A stretch of 64,000 bases of DNA, from contig NZ_VNWP01000013.1 in NCBI RefSeq assembly GCF_014224355.1, positions 20,175-84,174 on the forward strand, in the 5' to 3' direction. The position numbers and the translations under genes are program-made. Positions 63,850 through 64,000 of the stretch are shown here, in pieces. Below the pieces are notes generated by a model. It worked only from the letters and a program-made list of their open reading frames with translations, was not told the DNA's origin and did no database searches. The DNA comes from Synechococcus sp. BSA11S. GTDB lineage: Bacteria; Cyanobacteriota; Cyanobacteriia; PCC-6307; Cyanobiaceae. Every line of letters begins with the position of its first letter. The first letter of the stretch is position 1.

Positions 63850-64000
63850 ATGATCGTGGAAGGTAGGCCCTTAGGAAGCTCTGGACAATACTTCCGCATA
63901 GTCAGTCGCGGTCCGCCAATTGTTCGGCTTGGACTATTTCAGCGCAGATCGGGCTGGAATGAGCCTGATCTCACCATGATTGGGGACTGGCCGCTTCCAT
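63850..64000 (+). CDS. Possible start of a gene cut by the right window edge
   Basis: From ATG 63850 the frame stays open for 50 codons to the end (MIVEGRPLGSSGQYF, IVSRGPPIVRLGLFQRRSG, LTMIGDWPLP). Residue mix looks protein-like and the local GC is clearly lower than the window average, so an open frame this long is less likely by chance than in the core. No ribosome-binding site is obvious and no family is recognised. Confidence 0.35.
   Translation, partial: MIVEGRPLGSSGQYFRIVSRGPPIVRLGLFQRRSGWNEPDLTMIGDWPLP

Overview
The window looks like chromosome of a high-GC unicellular picocyanobacterium of the Cyanobium/Synechococcus group. Evidence: a phycobilisome rod-core linker (CpcG) beside a CpcS-type bilin lyase, PsbX, Ycf66, a high-light-inducible protein, catalytic ferredoxin-thioredoxin reductase, a SufR-controlled suf operon, and a circularly permuted (two-piece) tmRNA whose tag reads ANNIVRFSRQPAPVAA. 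The phycocyanin-type linker and high GC favour a freshwater, brackish or coastal strain over oceanic Prochlorococcus. Genus is inference.

Layout. 1-9 kb: HflX (cut by the left edge), a HAD phosphatase and an NDH-2-type dehydrogenase on the minus strand; CysH and CoaX on plus; PrxQ; two exported proteins; a RarA fusion protein. 9-14 kb: an RND efflux pair (lipoprotein adaptor and permease with an extra membrane block). 14-20 kb: phosphoglucomutase, small secreted proteins, a FAD monooxygenase and an EF-hand-bearing phospholipase-D lipoprotein. 20-24.4 kb: DUF4912 protein, cpcG, cpcS, a DMT transporter. 23.7-30 kb: sufR divergent from ftrC-sufBCDS, which assembles Fe-S clusters, then an L,D-transpeptidase. 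30.4-33.9 kb: an accessory patch of lower GC with an SMR-like transporter, a twice-frameshifted methyltransferase and an intact O-methyltransferase. 33.9-41.7 kb: CPA2 antiporter, MtnA, CorA, an aldolase/SDR fusion enzyme and a GltS-like carrier. 41.7-49.8 kb: S9 peptidase, peptide deformylase, DUF3747 protein, bS21, ComM/YifB, HIT protein, SbmA/YddA-type ABC exporter and Hli. 49.8-53.8 kb: two TolB-like lipoproteins, Ycf66, PsbX, YggT and AccC. 53.9-63.4 kb: tRNA-Leu(GAG), LpxB-like protein, MsrB, PRC-barrel protein, SMC, a three-gene envelope cluster and an RlmL-type methyltransferase. 63.4-64 kb: permuted ssrA, its terminator, an 11-bp tandem repeat and the beginning of a possible reading frame.

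Most of the window is housekeeping. Coherent modules are Fe-S assembly (sufR/ftrC/sufBCDS), phycobilisome assembly (cpcG/cpcS) and PSII/thylakoid genes (ycf66/psbX). The most interesting system hypothesis is that MtnA (35.9 kb) and the class II aldolase-dehydrogenase fusion (38.1 kb) form a 5'-methylthioadenosine or 5'-deoxyadenosine salvage route releasing dihydroxyacetone phosphate. Other points worth following are the 16-helix-like RND permease, the EF-hand in the phospholipase D, and the possible island boundary behind ssrA. No CRISPR array, insertion sequence or rRNA operon was seen.
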